The notes under the pieces: generated by a model
Database searches by the model: none
What the model was told of the DNA's origin: nothing
What the model saw: only the letters and a program-made list of their open reading frames with translations
Part shown: positions 7,658 through 15,928 of the stretch, piece by piece
Layout: every line of letters starts with the position of its first letter
Position numbering within the stretch: position 1 is the first letter of the stretch
Translations under genes and position numbers: made by a program
Assembly: GCA_018265835.1 (NCBI GenBank)
Contig: JABLYK010000015.1
Coordinates: forward strand, 1-49,950
Source of the DNA: Oscillospiraceae bacterium
GTDB taxonomy: Bacteria; Bacillota; Clostridia; Oscillospirales; Oscillospiraceae
Length of the DNA stretch: 49,950 nucleotides
Direction: 5' to 3'

Positions 7658-8200
7658 ATGTATGATGAAATCCGCGCAGCCGCAAAGGCTGCCATACTGG
7701 AGCTTTTAGATGCCGCGCAGCTCAAACCCGGCCAGCTGGTCGTAATTGGCTGCTCCTCCAGTGAGATCATGGGGCAGAAAATCGGAAAAGGTTCGATGCC
7801 GGAGGCGGCGCAGGCCGTGGTCGATGTGGTTTTGCCCACGATTCAGGAACATGGGCTGTATCTCGCAGCTCAGTGCTGCGAGCACCTCAATCGCGCTCTG
7901 ATCGTGGAGCGGGAAACCGCCGAAAAATTCGGCTATGAGATCGTTTGCGTCCGCCCGCGTCCGAAGGCCGGCGGATCATTTGCAACCGCTGTGTACGAAG
8001 CCATGAACGACCCGGTCGCTGTGGAATTTGTCCGCGCCGACGCGGGACTCGACATCGGCAACACCATGATCGGGATGCATCTGAAGCACGTGGCCGTTCC
8101 GCTGCGTCTGGCTGTCAAAACCATAGGGGAGGCTCCCGTAAACGCTGCCAGAACCCGTCCCAAACTGATCGGCGGCGCACGTGCCGAATACCCGGATTAA
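7658..8200 (+). CDS. DUF436 / TIGR01440 family protein (YwlG-like)
   Basis: A 180-residue protein of the conserved DUF436 family found across Firmicutes, without an established biochemical role. Seen: VVIGCSSSEIMGQKIGKGSMPE near residues 27-48, LAAQCCEHLNRALIVE, VRPRPKAGGSFATAVYE, and DIGNTMIGMHLKHVAVPLR toward the end. No signal peptide or membrane helix. GGAGATGG precedes the ATG. It stands alone between its own promoter and the terminator at 8206-8241. Confidence 0.9.
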   Translation: MYDEIRAAAKAAILELLDAAQLKPGQLVVIGCSSSEIMGQKIGKGSMPEAAQAVVDVVLPTIQEHGLYLAAQCCEHLNRALIVERETAEKFGYEIVCVRPRPKAGGSFATAVYEAMNDPVAVEFVRADAGLDIGNTMIGMHLKHVAVPLRLAVKTIGEAPVNAARTRPKLIGGARAEYPD

Positions 8201-8205
8201 ACGTC

Positions 8206-8241
8206 AAAAAACGCGCTTTCCGAATTGGAAAGCGCGTTTTT
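8206..8241. terminator. Bidirectional terminator between DUF436 gene and secG
   Basis: A perfect 15-bp stem (AAAAACGCGCTTTCC and its complement) with a 6-base loop region, five A on the left and five T on the right, between convergent genes. Confidence 0.92.
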
Positions 8242-8253
8242 ATCGTATCAATC

Positions 8254-8493
8254 TTACATAATGACCGTCAAAGCCAGCGTCAGAACCACAAACACAAGGC
8301 TGAACCACTTCGTCATCTTGGCGAGCTTGGCGTCCAGCGTCTTGGCTTTGCCCTTGGACATAAACGTATCCGCGCCGCCCGCGATCGCGCCGGACAGGCC
8401 GGAACTTTTGCCGGACTGCATCAGAACGATCACAGTCACCGCAAGGCCGGACAACAGCTGGAGGATGGTCAAAATCAAAGTCGGAATCGACAT
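8254..8493 (-). CDS. secG: Preprotein translocase subunit SecG
   Basis: A 79-residue small membrane subunit of the SecYEG protein export channel. Two hydrophobic helices (residues about 4-24 and 56-78) are separated by the conserved QSGKSSGLSGAIAGGADTFM loop, typical of SecG. The ATG at 8493 is used; an in-frame ATG six codons upstream has no good ribosome binding site, while AAAGGA precedes the chosen start. An extended -10 promoter at 8545-8573 drives it. Its common neighbours rnr, smpB and tmRNA are not here. Confidence 0.93.
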   Translation of the reverse strand: MSIPTLILTILQLLSGLAVTVIVLMQSGKSSGLSGAIAGGADTFMSKGKAKTLDAKLAKMTKWFSLVFVVLTLALTVIM

Positions 8494-8544
8494 TCTATTC
8501 AATCCTTTCATACTAGGGGATATTTCACCACATATAACAGTGGT

Positions 8545-8573
8545 ACTATATCACAAGCCAGTCCGCATTGCAA
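8545..8573 (-). promoter_or_regulatory. Promoter for secG (extended -10)
   Basis: Minus strand TTGCAA (8573-8568), 17 bases, TATAGT (8550-8545) with TGA just before the -10. The rest of the 252-base gap (8494-8745) shows no gene or RNA I recognise. Confidence 0.7.
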
Positions 8574-8745
8574 GTGATTTTTTACACTTTACTGCTCACA
8601 CAAACCAGAACTGTTCATTTCTTCTTTTCACAGGCAACCGGACGTTTCCGTTTTAATTCCGCATGGTGTGCCCTGCATGCTTCACAGTTCCCATGACGTT
8701 CTCATTTTTTCTTTTTGCAAGGACAATTTTCATTCGTCATGACGA

Positions 8746-10131
8746 TTACCTCATCTCAATTTGTTTTGTCTGTCCGTTTCTCGTCATCTGGATTACCGTC
8801 TCCACATGTGGTGTATGCGGGAACATGTCCACCGCCTCGGCAGCGGTCGGCGCATAGCCGCGCGCGTGCAGCAGCTTCAGATCCCGTGCCAAGGTTCCCG
8901 GATCGCAGGAGACATAGACGATGCGCTGCGGTTGCATGGAAACGATGGCGTCGATCGCCTCCGGGTACATGCCCTTGCGCGGCGGATCGACCACAACGCA
9001 GTCCGGCCTCAGTCCTCGCGCGGCGAGTTGCTCTGCCGCTTCTCCCGCGTCTGCACACAAAAATTCCGCGTTTTTGATCCCATTATTCGCTGCGTTTTCC
9101 GCTGCGTTCTGCACCGCCGCCGGCACAATCTCCGCACCAATGACGTGTGCCGCACGCTGTGCCAGACACAGGCTGATCGTGCCCGCACCGCAATACAAAT
9201 CCAGAACCGTATCCTCCGGCGATGCAACCGCATACTGCACCGCGCGCTCGTATAGCCGCTCTGCCTGCGTGGGATTCACCTGATAAAACGCCTGCGGCGA
9301 GAGCGTAAACGTCAGCCCGCACAAAACGTCTGCCAGTTCCGCCTTGCCCCAGAGCGTATAAAAATCGTCAGCAAGCACAACATTACCTTTTTGCTTGTTC
9401 ACATTCAACACAATGCCGGTCAGTTCCGGGCACTGCACCCGCACATATGCAACCAAATTCTCGGTTTTCGCGCCAAATCCACGCGCAGAGACAATGCAGA
9501 GTACCGCGTCTGCCGTGTGTACCGCGCAGCGCGTGAACAGATGGCGCACCGTGCCTTTTCCGGTCGCCTCATCATAGGGCGCGGCGCCGTTTTCCTGCAT
9601 CCACCGGCAGACGGCGTCCGCCGCCCGGTCGGCCAGCGGCTGCTGCAGCAGGCAGGCATCCACCGGCGTAACGTCGTGGCTCGACGCACGGTAAAAGCCC
9701 TTGACCGGGGCGCCGTTCTGCATACCGACTGCATAAATGGCCTTGTTGCGGTAATGCGCCGGCGCTTCCATGCCCACGATGTGCTGCACCGCAAAATCCA
9801 GACCGCCGATGCGTCGGATCGCGTCGTTCACGCGGCCAAGCTTCATGCGCAGCTCTTCGTCATACGTCATATGCAGCAGGCTGCAGCCGCCGCATTTGCG
9901 AAAAACAGGGCAGGGAGGACGCTGCCGGTTCGGCGACGGCGTAATGCAGCGCTCCGCCTTGCCGTACACTGCCGAAGCCGTCACCTTTAAGATGCGGATC
10001 TCCCACGTCTCGCCAACAATGGTGTTTTTCACAAACACCGCCCGGCCGCCGATATGACAAACGCCGGCACCGTCGGCAGCATATCCCGTGATCTCAGCGG
10101 TATGCAGTTGATTTTTTGCAAGCATTTCCAT
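8746..10131 (-). CDS. rlmD: 23S rRNA (uracil-C5)-methyltransferase, RlmD/TrmA family
   Basis: SAM-dependent RNA m5U methyltransferase, 461 residues. Domains in order: an N-terminal TRAM RNA-binding domain (about 8-60), a [4Fe-4S] cluster motif with C74, C80 and C83 (CPVFRKCGGC) plus a later cysteine in DACLLQQ, and a C-terminal Rossmann methyltransferase with the SAM site VLDLYCGAGTISL, VVVDPPRKG and the catalytic-cysteine motif YVSCDPGTLARDL. Firmicutes members modify U747 and/or U1939 of 23S rRNA; which one cannot be told here. The ATG at 10131 follows TAGGAG. It lies 14 bases after the ABC-F gene, so the two probably share a transcript. Confidence 0.93.
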   Translation of the reverse strand: MEMLAKNQLHTAEITGYAADGAGVCHIGGRAVFVKNTIVGETWEIRILKVTASAVYGKAERCITPSPNRQRPPCPVFRKCGGCSLLHMTYDEELRMKLGRVNDAIRRIGGLDFAVQHIVGMEAPAHYRNKAIYAVGMQNGAPVKGFYRASSHDVTPVDACLLQQPLADRAADAVCRWMQENGAAPYDEATGKGTVRHLFTRCAVHTADAVLCIVSARGFGAKTENLVAYVRVQCPELTGIVLNVNKQKGNVVLADDFYTLWGKAELADVLCGLTFTLSPQAFYQVNPTQAERLYERAVQYAVASPEDTVLDLYCGAGTISLCLAQRAAHVIGAEIVPAAVQNAAENAANNGIKNAEFLCADAGEAAEQLAARGLRPDCVVVDPPRKGMYPEAIDAIVSMQPQRIVYVSCDPGTLARDLKLLHARGYAPTAAEAVDMFPHTPHVETVIQMTRNGQTKQIEMR

Positions 10132-10145
10132 GGAAAACTCCTAGA

Positions 10146-11747
10146 TCAGATATTCTGCTGCGCCTCCGCAATGTGCATGTATTCGTCGTAGGTGCAGGTG
10201 CGGTCTATGATACCTTCCTCCGTGATCTCGATGATTCGGTTGGCGACCGTCTGCGTAAGCTGGTGGTCGTGGCTGGTGAAAATGATGTTGTAGGGGAAAG
10301 CGTCCATGCCGTTGTTGAGCGCCGCAATGCTCTCCAGATCGAGGTGGTTCGTCGGCTGGTCGAACACGAGGAAGTTTGCGCCGCTGAGCATCATCTTGGA
10401 CAGCATACAGCGCACCTTCTCACCGCCGGAAAGCACGGAGACCTTTTTATACACATCGTCGCCGGAAAACAGCATCCGGCCAAGGAACGTGCGCAGATAG
10501 CTCTCACGCTTGTCGGTGGAAAATTGCCGCATCCAGTCAATCAGGTCATATTCGCAGCCGTCGAAATAGCTGCTGTGATCCTTGGGGAAGTAGGCCTGTG
10601 TTGTGGAGACTCCCCACTTGACCGTTCCCGCGTCCGGTTCTTCATCGCCCATGAGGATCTTGAACAGCATCGTCACAGCAAGCTCATTCTTGCCGATGAT
10701 GGCGATCTTATCCTCCTTGCCGACAATGAAGCTCACGTGATTGAGCAGCTTTACGCCATCCACCGTCTTGCTCACATCCGTAACAAACAGGCGATCCTTG
10801 CCCGGTTCGCGCTCAGCTTTGAAGCCGACCCACGGGTAGCGGCGGCTGGAGGCAGGCATTTCTTCGACCGAAATTTTTTCCAGCAGTTTCCGGCGGGAGG
10901 TCGCCTGCCGGGACTTGGACTTGTTTGCGGAAAAGCGCGCAATGAAGTTTTGCAGCTCCTGAATCTTCTGTTCAGCGCGCTTGTTCTGATCCTTGACGAG
11001 CTTTTGCATGAGCTGGCTGGACTCATACCAGAAATCATAGTTGCCGACATACATCTTGATCTTGCCGTAGTCGATATCGACGATGTGCGTGCAGACGTTA
11101 TTGAGGAAATAGCGGTCATGCGACACGACAAGCACCGTGCCGTCATAGTCCATCAGAAAGTCCTCCAGCCAGACGACGCTGGCCAGATCGAGGTTGTTCG
11201 TCGGCTCGTCGAGCAGGATGATGTCCGGATGGCCGAACAGCGCCTGCGCCAACAAAACCTTCACCTTCAGGCGCGGATCCATATCGGACATCAGCGTCTC
11301 GTGATCGTCCGGCGAGACGCCCAACCCCTGCAGGATGCGGGACGCATCGGACTCAGCCTCCCAGCCGCCGAGTTCGGCAAACTCCTCCTCCAGTTCGGAA
11401 GCGCGCATGCCGTCCTCGTCCGTCATCTCCTCCTTGGCATAGATCGCGTCCTTCTCCTTGCCGCAGTCGTACAGCCGCTGGTTGCCCATAATGACGGTGT
11501 CCATCACCGTGTAGGCGTCATACATCGTCTGATCCTGCTTCAGGACGGACATTCTTGCCTTCGGGTCAAGATAGACGTGGCCGGAGGTCGGCTCCAGCAC
11601 ACCGGAAAGAATTTTCAGAAACGTGGATTTTCCGGCGCCGTTTGCGCCGATGATACCATAGCAGTTTCCGGCGGTAAATTGCAGATTTACCTTGGAAAAC
11701 AGGGGAGAGCCGCCATATTGCAGCGACAGGTCTTCAACCGTGATCAA
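10146..11747 (-). CDS. ABC-F family ATPase (YbiT-like) with one degenerate ATP site
   Basis: A 533-residue protein with two tandem nucleotide-binding domains and no membrane segment: the ABC-F class, whose members act at the ribosomal E site as translation factors. Domain 1 has an intact Walker A (GANGAGKST) and Walker B (IILLDEPTNNLDL) but no LSGG signature (MDPRLKVKVLLAQAL at that place). Domain 2 has an intact signature (LSGGEKVR) but a broken Walker A (GKNELAVT) and glutamine for the catalytic glutamate (FDQPTNHLDL). One composite site is therefore consensus and the other degenerate. Between them lies the charged ABC-F linker. Start TTG at 11747 with AAGGAG. The rRNA methyltransferase gene follows immediately. 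Confidence 0.93.
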   Translation of the reverse strand: MITVEDLSLQYGGSPLFSKVNLQFTAGNCYGIIGANGAGKSTFLKILSGVLEPTSGHVYLDPKARMSVLKQDQTMYDAYTVMDTVIMGNQRLYDCGKEKDAIYAKEEMTDEDGMRASELEEEFAELGGWEAESDASRILQGLGVSPDDHETLMSDMDPRLKVKVLLAQALFGHPDIILLDEPTNNLDLASVVWLEDFLMDYDGTVLVVSHDRYFLNNVCTHIVDIDYGKIKMYVGNYDFWYESSQLMQKLVKDQNKRAEQKIQELQNFIARFSANKSKSRQATSRRKLLEKISVEEMPASSRRYPWVGFKAEREPGKDRLFVTDVSKTVDGVKLLNHVSFIVGKEDKIAIIGKNELAVTMLFKILMGDEEPDAGTVKWGVSTTQAYFPKDHSSYFDGCEYDLIDWMRQFSTDKRESYLRTFLGRMLFSGDDVYKKVSVLSGGEKVRCMLSKMMLSGANFLVFDQPTNHLDLESIAALNNGMDAFPYNIIFTSHDHQLTQTVANRIIEITEEGIIDRTCTYDEYMHIAEAQQNI

Positions 11748-11786
11748 TGTGGAAATCTCCTTTCAGAATGAATGACATGACCGCAG

Positions 11787-11816
11787 AGGAGCCGGCGTTG
11801 TTGTCCGCCGGCTCCT
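11787..11816 (-). terminator. GC-rich hairpin between pfp and the ABC-F gene
   Basis: An 11-bp stem (AGGAGCCGGCG and complement) with an 8-base loop. No clear U-run follows on minus, so it may be a weak terminator or attenuator between pfp and the ABC-F gene. Confidence 0.45.
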
Positions 11817-11828
11817 GCTGCTGTATCG

Positions 11829-13070
11829 TTACTCAGCCACAATTTTTTTCAGTCTCGCATACCGCGGCATGGAGTGCTCCAGCGGCAGCTTTGGCTCGCC
11901 CTGGATCAGCGGCAGCACGTAATCAATCAAGTCGTCCGTGACCTGATTGTGCTCCGGTGTGATCCACTCCATGGGAACCTTCTTCTCATAGTTTGCAACC
12001 GCCGTAAGCGGAATGAGCTTTGTCGCGCAGTGATACTGACCATCCACCGTCTCGCGCTCGAATGCAACCATTTTGCCGGTCTCACCGCCGACTGCCGCCT
12101 CCACAGCCACCTTACCAGCGTTGAACGCCTCGTCCACATCCGTCTGGGACGCAAGATGCGCGCCGCAGCGCTGCAGCAGGGACAGCTCAATGCCGCGCAC
12201 CTTTGCGCCGGTGCGCTTCTTTACCATTTCTGCCAGCAGAGAAGCCAGTCCACCGAGCTGCGCATGGCCGAATCCGTCTGTTGCAGAGGTCTTCGCTTCG
12301 GAGACAAAGCTGCCGTCGGCGTAATGGATTCCCTCGGACACCGCTACGAGCACTTTGCCCTTTTCCGCATAGATGCGCTCTACATCGGCAAAAAATGCGT
12401 CCAGATCAAAATCGACCTCCGGCAGATAGACGAGATCCGGGCCTGCGCCAAACTTGGTCGCAACAGCGGCGCTGGCGGCCAGCCAGCCGGCGTGGCGTCC
12501 CATGATCTCGATGATCGTAATCATGCCGGTGTCATATACGGTGCAGTCCTTGGAAACCTCCATGCAGGACGTCGCGATATACTTTGCTGCGCTGGCAAAG
12601 CCGGGGCAGTGGTCCGTGCCGTAAAGGTCATTGTCAATCGTTTTCGGCACGCCCATCACGCGGCACTCCCAGCCGCTCTTGGCCATGAACCGGCTGATCT
12701 TATCGCAGGTATCCATGGAGTCGTTGCCGCCGTTATAGAAGAAATAGCGAACATTGTATTTTTTGAAAATCTCCAGAATCCGCTGATAATCCGTGTCGTC
12801 CTGTTCCGGATCCTTCATTTTATACCGGCAGGAACCCAGCTCGGAAGAGGGGGTATGCAGCAGCAAACTCAGCTCATACGGGTCCTCCTGATTCATGTCA
12901 TACAGCTTATCCTCCAGCACGCCCTTGATGCCGTGCGCGGCACCATACACTCTGGTGATCGCCTCCGACTCCAGCGCCGTCTTGATCACGCCGTAAGCGC
13001 TGGCGTTGATGACCGCGGTCGGCCCGCCCGACTGTCCAATGATGCATGCACCTTTCAATTCGTTTGCCAT
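11829..13070 (-). CDS. pfp: Pyrophosphate-dependent 6-phosphofructokinase
   Basis: Phosphorylates fructose 6-phosphate to fructose 1,6-bisphosphate in glycolysis, reversibly, using pyrophosphate. The protein is 413 residues. Two diagnostic positions point to PPi rather than ATP: aspartate instead of glycine in GGNDS (D117) and lysine instead of glycine in PKTIDND (K143). Other family features: GGPTAVINAS near the start, MGRHAGWLAA, and ISEG-like VAVSEGIHY. The ATG at 13070 has GGAGG upstream; a longer in-frame reading lacks one. It is divergent from fba, whose enzyme uses its product, across a 138-base region with two inverted repeats. Confidence 0.94.
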   Translation of the reverse strand: MANELKGACIIGQSGGPTAVINASAYGVIKTALESEAITRVYGAAHGIKGVLEDKLYDMNQEDPYELSLLLHTPSSELGSCRYKMKDPEQDDTDYQRILEIFKKYNVRYFFYNGGNDSMDTCDKISRFMAKSGWECRVMGVPKTIDNDLYGTDHCPGFASAAKYIATSCMEVSKDCTVYDTGMITIIEIMGRHAGWLAASAAVATKFGAGPDLVYLPEVDFDLDAFFADVERIYAEKGKVLVAVSEGIHYADGSFVSEAKTSATDGFGHAQLGGLASLLAEMVKKRTGAKVRGIELSLLQRCGAHLASQTDVDEAFNAGKVAVEAAVGGETGKMVAFERETVDGQYHCATKLIPLTAVANYEKKVPMEWITPEHNQVTDDLIDYVLPLIQGEPKLPLEHSMPRYARLKKIVAE

Positions 13071-13117
13071 AATCGTCCGCCTCCAAAAATGATATGGGAT
13101 TCTGCTATTGATATTAT

Positions 13118-13130
13118 CACAAAAATTGTG
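13118..13130. promoter_or_regulatory. Inverted repeat in the pfp-fba divergent region
   Basis: CACAA-AAA-TTGTG, a perfect 5-bp dyad set in AT-rich DNA, about 50 bases upstream of the pfp start. A second dyad, ACCCA (13146-13150) and TGGGT (13158-13162), lies just upstream of the fba -10. Operator function is a guess; no regulator is named. Confidence 0.3.
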
Positions 13131-13178
13131 TAAAATATATTGATGACCCAAGAAAAGTGGGTTTTGGCAGCCACGTAC

Positions 13179-13184
13179 TATAAT
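13179..13184 (+). promoter_or_regulatory. Putative -10 box for fba
   Basis: A perfect TATAAT 25 bases before the fba start codon region. No good -35 hexamer sits 16-18 bases upstream; the ACCCA/TGGGT dyad is there instead, which would fit an activator-dependent promoter. Confidence 0.45.
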
Positions 13185-13208
13185 ATATGAAAGGAAGTTG
13201 AATTGTCA

Positions 13209-14144
13209 ATGTCCATTGTAACATCGAAGGAAATGTTTGAAAAGGCCTATCAGGGCGGTTACGCCATCGGTGCTTTCAACGTCAATAATATGGAGATCAT
13301 TCAGGGCATCACGGAGGCCGCAAAGGAGTGCAACGCGCCTGTGATTCTGCAGGTTTCCTCTGGCGCGAGAAAATATGCAAACCGCACGTATCTGGTCAAG
13401 CTCGTGGAAGCCGCGGTCATCGAAACCGGCCTTCCGATCTGCCTGCATCTGGACCACGGCGATTCGTTCGAGCTGTGCAAATCCTGCGTGGACGACGGCT
13501 TTTCATCCGTCATGATCGACGCATCCTCCAAGCCGTTTGAGGAAAACATCGCCCTGACCCGTCAGGTCGTGGAATACGCGCACGCACACGGCGCCGTCGT
13601 CGAGGCGGAGCTTGGCACGCTTGCCGGCATTGAGGACGACGTTCACGTCAGCGCCGAGGATTCCTCCTACACCCGCCCGGAGGATGTGCAGGAATTTGTG
13701 GAAAGAACCGGCTGTGACTCTCTGGCCATCGCCATCGGCACCAGCCACGGCGCATATAAGTTCAAGCCCGGCACGAAGCCGCAGCTCCGCTTCGACATTC
13801 TGGAAGAGGTTTCTGAGCGTCTGCCCGGCTTCCCGATCGTGCTGCACGGTTCTTCTTCCGTTCCGCAGGAATATGTACAGATGATCAACGAAAACGGCGG
13901 TGCGATGCCCGGTGCGATCGGCGTGCCGGAAGATCAGCTCCGTCAGGCTGCAAGACTCGCTGTCTGCAAGATCAACATCGACTCCGACCTGCGTCTGGCC
14001 ATGACCGGCACCATTCGCAAGTATTTTGCCGAACATCCCAATGAATTCGACCCCAGAAAATATCTTGGCCCGGCGCGCGCCAACATCAAGGAGCTCGTCA
14101 AGCACAAGATCATCAATGTGCTCGGCTGCGACGGTAAGGCCTGA
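13209..14144 (+). CDS. fba: Class II fructose-bisphosphate aldolase
   Basis: Zinc-dependent cleavage of fructose 1,6-bisphosphate to two triose phosphates. About 311 residues, normal for the class II type. Seen: the N-terminus VTSKEMFEKAYQGGYAIGAFNVNN, the zinc-ligand segment CLHLDHGDSFE, VEAELGTLAG, IAIGTSHGAYKF, LHGSSSVP and KINIDSDLR. The start is ambiguous: AAAGGAAG is closer to normal distance from a TTG at 13203, while ATG at 13209 gives the usual family N-terminus; I use the ATG. The gene for a membrane P-type ATPase homologue follows after 35 bases. Confidence 0.95.
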   Translation: MSIVTSKEMFEKAYQGGYAIGAFNVNNMEIIQGITEAAKECNAPVILQVSSGARKYANRTYLVKLVEAAVIETGLPICLHLDHGDSFELCKSCVDDGFSSVMIDASSKPFEENIALTRQVVEYAHAHGAVVEAELGTLAGIEDDVHVSAEDSSYTRPEDVQEFVERTGCDSLAIAIGTSHGAYKFKPGTKPQLRFDILEEVSERLPGFPIVLHGSSSVPQEYVQMINENGGAMPGAIGVPEDQLRQAARLAVCKINIDSDLRLAMTGTIRKYFAEHPNEFDPRKYLGPARANIKELVKHKIINVLGCDGKA

Positions 14145-14179
14145 AATCAACCGGTTTCTACCCAAAGGAGGTTCCGCAA

Positions 14180-15853
14180 ATGAACATCCGTGACACCTTG
14201 AAGCGCGCAGCGGCGACGTGCTTTGCCGCCGATCTGCCGGAATACGACTGGAAGACGCTCAACCTGTTTCGGGACAGCGGAGCGGGGAAGTCCCTGCTCA
14301 TCCGTCTGGCTATTGCAACCGTGCTGATGGCCTGCGGACTGTTTTTCACCGCCGGCGGTGTGCTCTGGTACATTCTGCTCATTTTGTCTGCGCTCGTTGC
14401 GGGCTATGACTATCTGGCGGCCGCTGTTTTGTGCATTCTGGGCGGAAAACCGCAGCGCAGCGCCGTTTGGCTCTCGGTCTGCATGATTGCCGTCATTGCC
14501 GCCGGCGCGCCGGTGGACGCCGCTGCGTTCATGATTCTGTACCGGATTGTCACCCTGTTGATCGGTTACGTCACGGATCGCACCATCCAGACTTTGGCGG
14601 ATGCTACAGGCGGGGAGATCCAATCCTCCGCTGAATTTGCCGCCCCCAAATGGATCGCTTATCTGCTGCCAGCCGGCATCGTTCTGGCTGTGATCGTATT
14701 CGCCGTACAGCTCTGGCTGAAGGAGTCTACGGCGGCAGTTGCCATCCGCAGTGCGCTGTGTGTGCTCGTCATTGCAAGCCCGCTTTCGCTGCTCGCGGCC
14801 GTTCCGCTGACGTGGTACTGCGCTGTGAACGGCGCCTATACCAATCACGTGCTGTTCCGGAGCTGCCGCGCCATGCGCAAGCTGCTGCGCGTCCGCTCCG
14901 TCGCGCTCGACGATCGCGGCGCCGCCTCCGGCGATCTGCCAAAGCTGGCGTCAATCAAATCGGACCATCTCTCGCCGGAGCTGCTGCTGAAGCTCGCCGC
15001 GCACGCTGAGTGCCGCTCTCACAGCCGCACGGCGCGGGCCATTCTCGCCGCTTACAATGGGCCGCTGGCGCCGGAGCTGATTGACCGTGCGCTGGACATT
15101 CCCGAATGCGGCACAGAAGTGTACATTCAAAATCTCCGCATTTGCGTCGGCACCCGTGAGCTGATGATTCTCAAGGGAATCTCGATTCCGGACGAGGATC
15201 TTGCCGAGGCATACGTCGTTTATGTTGCCATCGCCGACCGTTACGCGGGGAAGATTCTGCTTCAGGAGGTCGCCAATACCGACGCCAAGCCCGCCGTCAA
15301 GGATTTGCGCGCCATGGGGGTCCGCTCTGTGACCCTGTTCAGCAGCGCGCAGAACGAGTCGGTCTCCAAAATCGCGAAATCGCTGAAAGCAGAGCAGCTC
15401 TACTGCAAGTGTACGCCGGAGGAAAAAGCGCAGATTTTGTATGATATTCAGTCTGCACTGCCCGAAGGCGAATCTCTGCTGTACGTAGATCGTGGCTGTG
15501 TCTCCCATTCGGAGCATTCGCCCGCAAACGTGGACGCTTGCATGATTTCCGAAGAAAACAACGGCCAGTTCGACGCCGATATCCTGATTCTCGACGGTGA
15601 CCTACAGCTCGTCCCGGATGCGATGGAGACCGCAGCATGGGTCAACACGCTGTGCCGGGAGCACCTCATTATTGCCGCCGCAGTCAAAGCGCTCCTGGTC
15701 GTACTGGCCATTCTCGGCTACTGCACGGTTTGGTTCGCCGTTGTGCTCGACGGTGCCGCCACGCTGGGTACGCTTTTGCTGGCCATCCGGGCCTACGGCT
15801 TCAATAAGCCGCACCGCCGTGCAAAAGACTATCTGCCAAATTTCAAATCCTAA
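14180..15853 (+). CDS. Catalytically degenerate P-type ATPase homologue (pseudoenzyme)
   Basis: A 557-residue membrane protein collinear with heavy-metal P1B ATPases but missing their catalytic motifs. About six N-terminal hydrophobic segments (residues 38-210) and two C-terminal ones (about 505-545) flank a cytoplasmic region, the right topology. The metal CPx motif is replaced by SPLSL (200-204); DKTGT becomes DDRGA (244-248), keeping only the aspartate and glycine; the TGD loop becomes FSS; and GDGxNDxP is absent, with VDRGCVSHSEHSP in its place. The segment around GKILLQEVANTDAKPAVKDL is still recognisably the ATPase actuator/P-domain junction. AAAGGAGG precedes the ATG. The long intact frame argues for a retained non-pumping role, not decay. 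Confidence 0.75.
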   Translation: MNIRDTLKRAAATCFAADLPEYDWKTLNLFRDSGAGKSLLIRLAIATVLMACGLFFTAGGVLWYILLILSALVAGYDYLAAAVLCILGGKPQRSAVWLSVCMIAVIAAGAPVDAAAFMILYRIVTLLIGYVTDRTIQTLADATGGEIQSSAEFAAPKWIAYLLPAGIVLAVIVFAVQLWLKESTAAVAIRSALCVLVIASPLSLLAAVPLTWYCAVNGAYTNHVLFRSCRAMRKLLRVRSVALDDRGAASGDLPKLASIKSDHLSPELLLKLAAHAECRSHSRTARAILAAYNGPLAPELIDRALDIPECGTEVYIQNLRICVGTRELMILKGISIPDEDLAEAYVVYVAIADRYAGKILLQEVANTDAKPAVKDLRAMGVRSVTLFSSAQNESVSKIAKSLKAEQLYCKCTPEEKAQILYDIQSALPEGESLLYVDRGCVSHSEHSPANVDACMISEENNGQFDADILILDGDLQLVPDAMETAAWVNTLCREHLIIAAAVKALLVVLAILGYCTVWFAVVLDGAATLGTLLLAIRAYGFNKPHRRAKDYLPNFKS

Positions 15854-15867
15854 TCCTTTATCAACAA

Positions 15868-15917
15868 CACGCAGACCGATGCGCTTGTGAGTAATCACAA
15901 ATGCATCGGTCTGCGTG
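15868..15917. terminator. Long hairpin between convergent genes
   Basis: A perfect 15-bp stem (CACGCAGACCGATGC and complement, 15868-15882 with 15903-15917), with an inner TTGTGA/TCACAA stem in the loop. It lies between the convergent P-type ATPase-like and xerC genes. Only a short T-run follows, so termination strength is uncertain. Confidence 0.6.
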
Positions 15918-15928
15918 CTGTTTGAATC

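Noticed and set aside
10116..11771. A 551-codon open frame on plus across the ABC-F gene
   Set aside because: It is antisense to a gene with clear ABC motifs, shows no family resemblance and has no ribosome binding site; long antisense frames are common at this base composition.
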